A stretch of DNA of 6,163 nucleotides from Dehalococcoidia bacterium (GTDB lineage: Bacteria; Chloroflexota; Dehalococcoidia; Dehalococcoidales; W693), in contig DAOUSH010000027.1 of the NCBI GenBank assembly GCA_030627335.1, forward strand, positions 1-6,163. Reading direction: 5' to 3'. This document shows, in pieces, positions 4,226 through 6,163 of this stretch. Each line of letters begins with the position of its first letter. Position 1 is the first letter of the stretch. The notes under the pieces are model-generated. The model searched no databases. It had not been told where the DNA came from and worked only from the letters and a program-made list of their open reading frames with translations. Both the position numbers and the translations under genes were made by a program.

Positions 4226-5443
4226 CTAGGCTTGCCTTAGATAGCGCACGATTTCCCCCAGCTTTGGGGTTTTACCGTGCATCAACAAAAAGGCGCGGAA
4301 TATTTTGGCTGCCAGCACCAGTAAACCGAGAATGGTAGCTATCATCAGTATTATGCTGACCGCAAGCTGCCACACCGGGATATCGGATAAGCCCATCCTG
4401 AGCATTACCGTTATCGGGGCGGTGAGGGGGAACAAGGTAAGCAATTGAGCTACAACATTGTTCGGGTTATTCATTATTAAGGCGGTAAACCATAAGGGAG
4501 CTACCGCCGGTAAGATAAATACCATTGACAACTGCTGGCTTTCGCGGGCGGTAGCGCCGATAGAGCCAGCCCCAGCCATAATGATAGCGAAGAGAAAGTA
4601 ACCGAGTATGAAATACACCAGGCTGATGAGGAGAAAGTCGGTTGGTATCTGCAGTGTGCTCAGCATACCGCCGATAGTCGAGGACGCCATTCCCGCCAGA
4701 AACCTGGCGGATAGCAGCCAGACGGCTATCTGCAAAAGACCGGCAATGCCCAGCCCCAGCACCTTGCCGGTAATCAACTGCCTCGGGGATACCGATGACA
4801 GCAGGATTTCCATTACCCGGTTTTCTTTTTCCTCTCCCAACCCTTGCATAATAAAGCCGGACGAGGTAAAGATAGCCATTAGCAACAGGATGCTGAAGAT
4901 ATAAGGGACAATGAAAGCGGAAAAGCCTCCCTGCTCTTCTGCAATCCCCCCGCTCTCGTCCAGGGTGATGCTGTTAAGCGCCAGGGGGTATTGCACCCGC
5001 TCTATCACCCGGCTATCGGTTTCTTCTCCCAGCAGGTTGCTGACGAGAAAGTTCTTTATCGCCTGCCAGACGGTGCCTGGCGGCTCCAGCTCCCTGTCCA
5101 GCGTGTATCTGGTAACAACTCCACTGGTTAGATAGTCCTGGGGTATGATGAAATACTGGTCTATATCTCCGGCCAATAGTGCCTCGGTGGCTTTATCCTC
5201 ATTTACCTGGGGCACAAGGGTGACATCTAGCTGGCTGGTGTAATCATCGAAGCCGCCCACCTGGTCGACATAGCCGATTTCTATCACCTCCACCACCGGC
5301 GGCCCGCCCATATCCTGGATTACCTGGAAGCCCACTATAGCCAACAACGTCAGCAGCGGGAAAGCCAGGATCATTATGATAAAGGACTTCCTTTTCAGCG
5401 TCTGCCGTAACTCGTGCTTCAGTATGATTAGCGTCTTATTCAT
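4226..5443 (-). CDS. ABC-2 type transporter permease (NatB/COG1668-like)
   Basis: Membrane half of an ABC exporter; with the ATPase just upstream it forms a two-gene NatA/NatB-type system. Relatives export sodium ions or drugs/peptides, so the substrate is open. From the ATG at 5443 (405 aa) the order is: a cytoplasmic basic start MNKTLIILKHELRQTLKRKS, first membrane helix about 21-42, a large extracytoplasmic domain about 43-176, then five or six helices near 177-200, 226-247, 272-294, 305-323, 330-347 and 358-380, and a basic cytoplasmic tail. The hallmark GEEKENRVMEILLSSVSPRQ, then LITGKVLGL, lies about 203-231 after the second helix, the coupling region of ABC-2 permeases. A GTG at 5452 would add three residues; the ATG is preferred because it overlaps the ATPase stop (ATGAATAA, 8-base overlap), with GGTGGA as a ribosome site, giving translational coupling. 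Confidence 0.93.
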   Translation of the reverse strand: MNKTLIILKHELRQTLKRKSFIIMILAFPLLTLLAIVGFQVIQDMGGPPVVEVIEIGYVDQVGGFDDYTSQLDVTLVPQVNEDKATEALLAGDIDQYFIIPQDYLTSGVVTRYTLDRELEPPGTVWQAIKNFLVSNLLGEETDSRVIERVQYPLALNSITLDESGGIAEEQGGFSAFIVPYIFSILLLMAIFTSSGFIMQGLGEEKENRVMEILLSSVSPRQLITGKVLGLGIAGLLQIAVWLLSARFLAGMASSTIGGMLSTLQIPTDFLLISLVYFILGYFLFAIIMAGAGSIGATARESQQLSMVFILPAVAPLWFTALIMNNPNNVVAQLLTLFPLTAPITVMLRMGLSDIPVWQLAVSIILMIATILGLLVLAAKIFRAFLLMHGKTPKLGEIVRYLRQA

Positions 5444-6163
5444 TGCTTCCACCGGCTACCTGGATAAATATCTGGTGGAGAGTCGGAGTGGTTACCTCGA
5501 ATCGGTTGATGGCAATCCCCTGGCTTACTATCTGCTGCAGCACCTTCTGGGGCGGTGTCTTGCCGTCTAAAAACAGCTCTATGTATTTACCTTCCTGCTG
5601 GCTGTTTACCACTCCGTCCAGCTTGTCGAGCTTGCCCTCGATGTCTACCAGGACGGAGTTATTGCGGTATTTGTTCTTGATATCGGCTAGCTTGCCGTAG
5701 AGGACACTGTATCCATGGTTTATCATCAGTATCCGGTCGCAGAGTTCCTCCACCTGGTTCATCTGGTGGGTGCTCAGGATAAACGCCCTGTTCCGGGTTC
5801 TTAGCTCCAGGATTATCTCCTTGAGCAGTTCGGTATTGACCGGGTCCAGCCCGGCAAAGGGCTCATCCAGGATTATTAACTGCGGGTCATGGATAATTGT
5901 TGTCAGGAATTGTATAAGCTGCCCCATACCCCGGCTGAGATCCTCTATCTTTTTGTTCTTGTGGGCCAGCATGCCGACGCGTTTCAGCAGCGCTTCCGCT
6001 CGGCTGTTGTCCGCCTGACTGCCCTTCAGCGCCGCCAGGTAGGTGAGGGTCTCCATAACGGTCAGCTTCTTATAGAGGCCTCTCTCCTCGGGCAGGTAGC
6101 CGATTTTGTCTTTGGTACCCTCGCTTAGCCTCTCCCCCAGGATGCGGATTTCACCCGAGTCGG
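5436..6163 (-). CDS. ABC transporter ATP-binding protein (NatA/COG4152-like), 5'-truncated by window edge
   Basis: Energises the adjacent permease by ATP hydrolysis at the inner face of the membrane. Only the part after Walker A is inside the window: 241 residues beginning DSGEIRILGERL at base 6161, so Walker A lies just outside. An internal ATG at 6056 is not the real start because the preceding codons are well-conserved family sequence: IGYLPEERGLYKKLTV (20-35), the Q-loop region with E in place of the usual Q, as is common in this subgroup. Next come the signature LSRGMGQ (75-81), Walker B with D-loop LIILDEPFAGLDP (95-107 in the visible part), and the switch histidine in LSTHQMNQVEELCDRIL (129-145). 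From about 160 a C-terminal domain of the DUF4162 kind follows, ending with FEVTTPTLHQIFIQVAG, typical of NatA-type ATPases. It overlaps the permease start by 8 bases. Confidence 0.93.
   Translation of the reverse strand, partial: DSGEIRILGERLSEGTKDKIGYLPEERGLYKKLTVMETLTYLAALKGSQADNSRAEALLKRVGMLAHKNKKIEDLSRGMGQLIQFLTTIIHDPQLIILDEPFAGLDPVNTELLKEIILELRTRNRAFILSTHQMNQVEELCDRILMINHGYSVLYGKLADIKNKYRNNSVLVDIEGKLDKLDGVVNSQQEGKYIELFLDGKTPPQKVLQQIVSQGIAINRFEVTTPTLHQIFIQVAGGSNE

Noticed and set aside
5441..6056. ABC ATPase starting at the internal ATG 6056 as a complete 206-aa protein
   Set aside because: The frame continues upstream to the window edge with conserved ATPase sequence (IGYLPEERGLY), so the gene is truncated by the window, not short.

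Overview
The window is a compact bacterial chromosome segment in which every supported gene lies on the minus strand, so transcription runs from high to low coordinates. The gene set is ordinary housekeeping and transport, with short intergenic gaps and no gene-free stretch over about 100 bases. Base composition looks moderate in GC, with AT-rich sigma70-type promoter boxes, Shine-Dalgarno sites and frequent GTG/TTG starts. The protein style (small membrane proteins of unknown function, a 72-residue zinc ribbon, NatA/NatB-type transporter) and a CCCTCACCC...CCCTCTCCC dispersed-repeat sequence remind me most of uncultured Chloroflexota, class Dehalococcoidia. That assignment is an impression, not a proof.

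Layout in the direction of transcription. (1) 6163-5436: an ABC transporter ATPase of the NatA type, cut by the window edge so that its Walker A region is missing. It overlaps by 8 bases the start of its membrane partner, an ABC-2/NatB-type permease (5443-4226). (2) 4191-3297: a strong extended -10 promoter sits almost directly on the start codon of a metal-dependent amidohydrolase, predicting a leaderless or nearly leaderless mRNA. (3) 3287-3213: two perfect 9-bp hairpins and a REP-like repeat lie between the amidohydrolase and thpR, and the repeat supplies the likely ribosome binding site of thpR (RNA 2',3'-cyclic phosphodiesterase). (4) 2587-1571: a promoter drives a two-gene unit of a small zinc-ribbon protein and a ComF-type phosphoribosyltransferase. 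(5) 1533-491: a second extended -10 promoter precedes three tightly packed genes for membrane proteins of unknown function; the middle one is only 58 residues. (6) 393-1: the N-terminal 131 residues of an O6-alkylguanine-DNA alkyltransferase, cut by the window edge just before its PCHR active site.

The ABC pair clearly works as one exporter. Zinc ribbon plus comF, and the membrane trio, look like separate transcription units. Nothing ties the whole window into one pathway, and I see no mobile element, CRISPR array, phage gene, tRNA or rRNA. The most useful observations are regulatory and annotation-level: three promoters, several start-codon revisions, the composite repeat at thpR, and the uncharacterised membrane trio.
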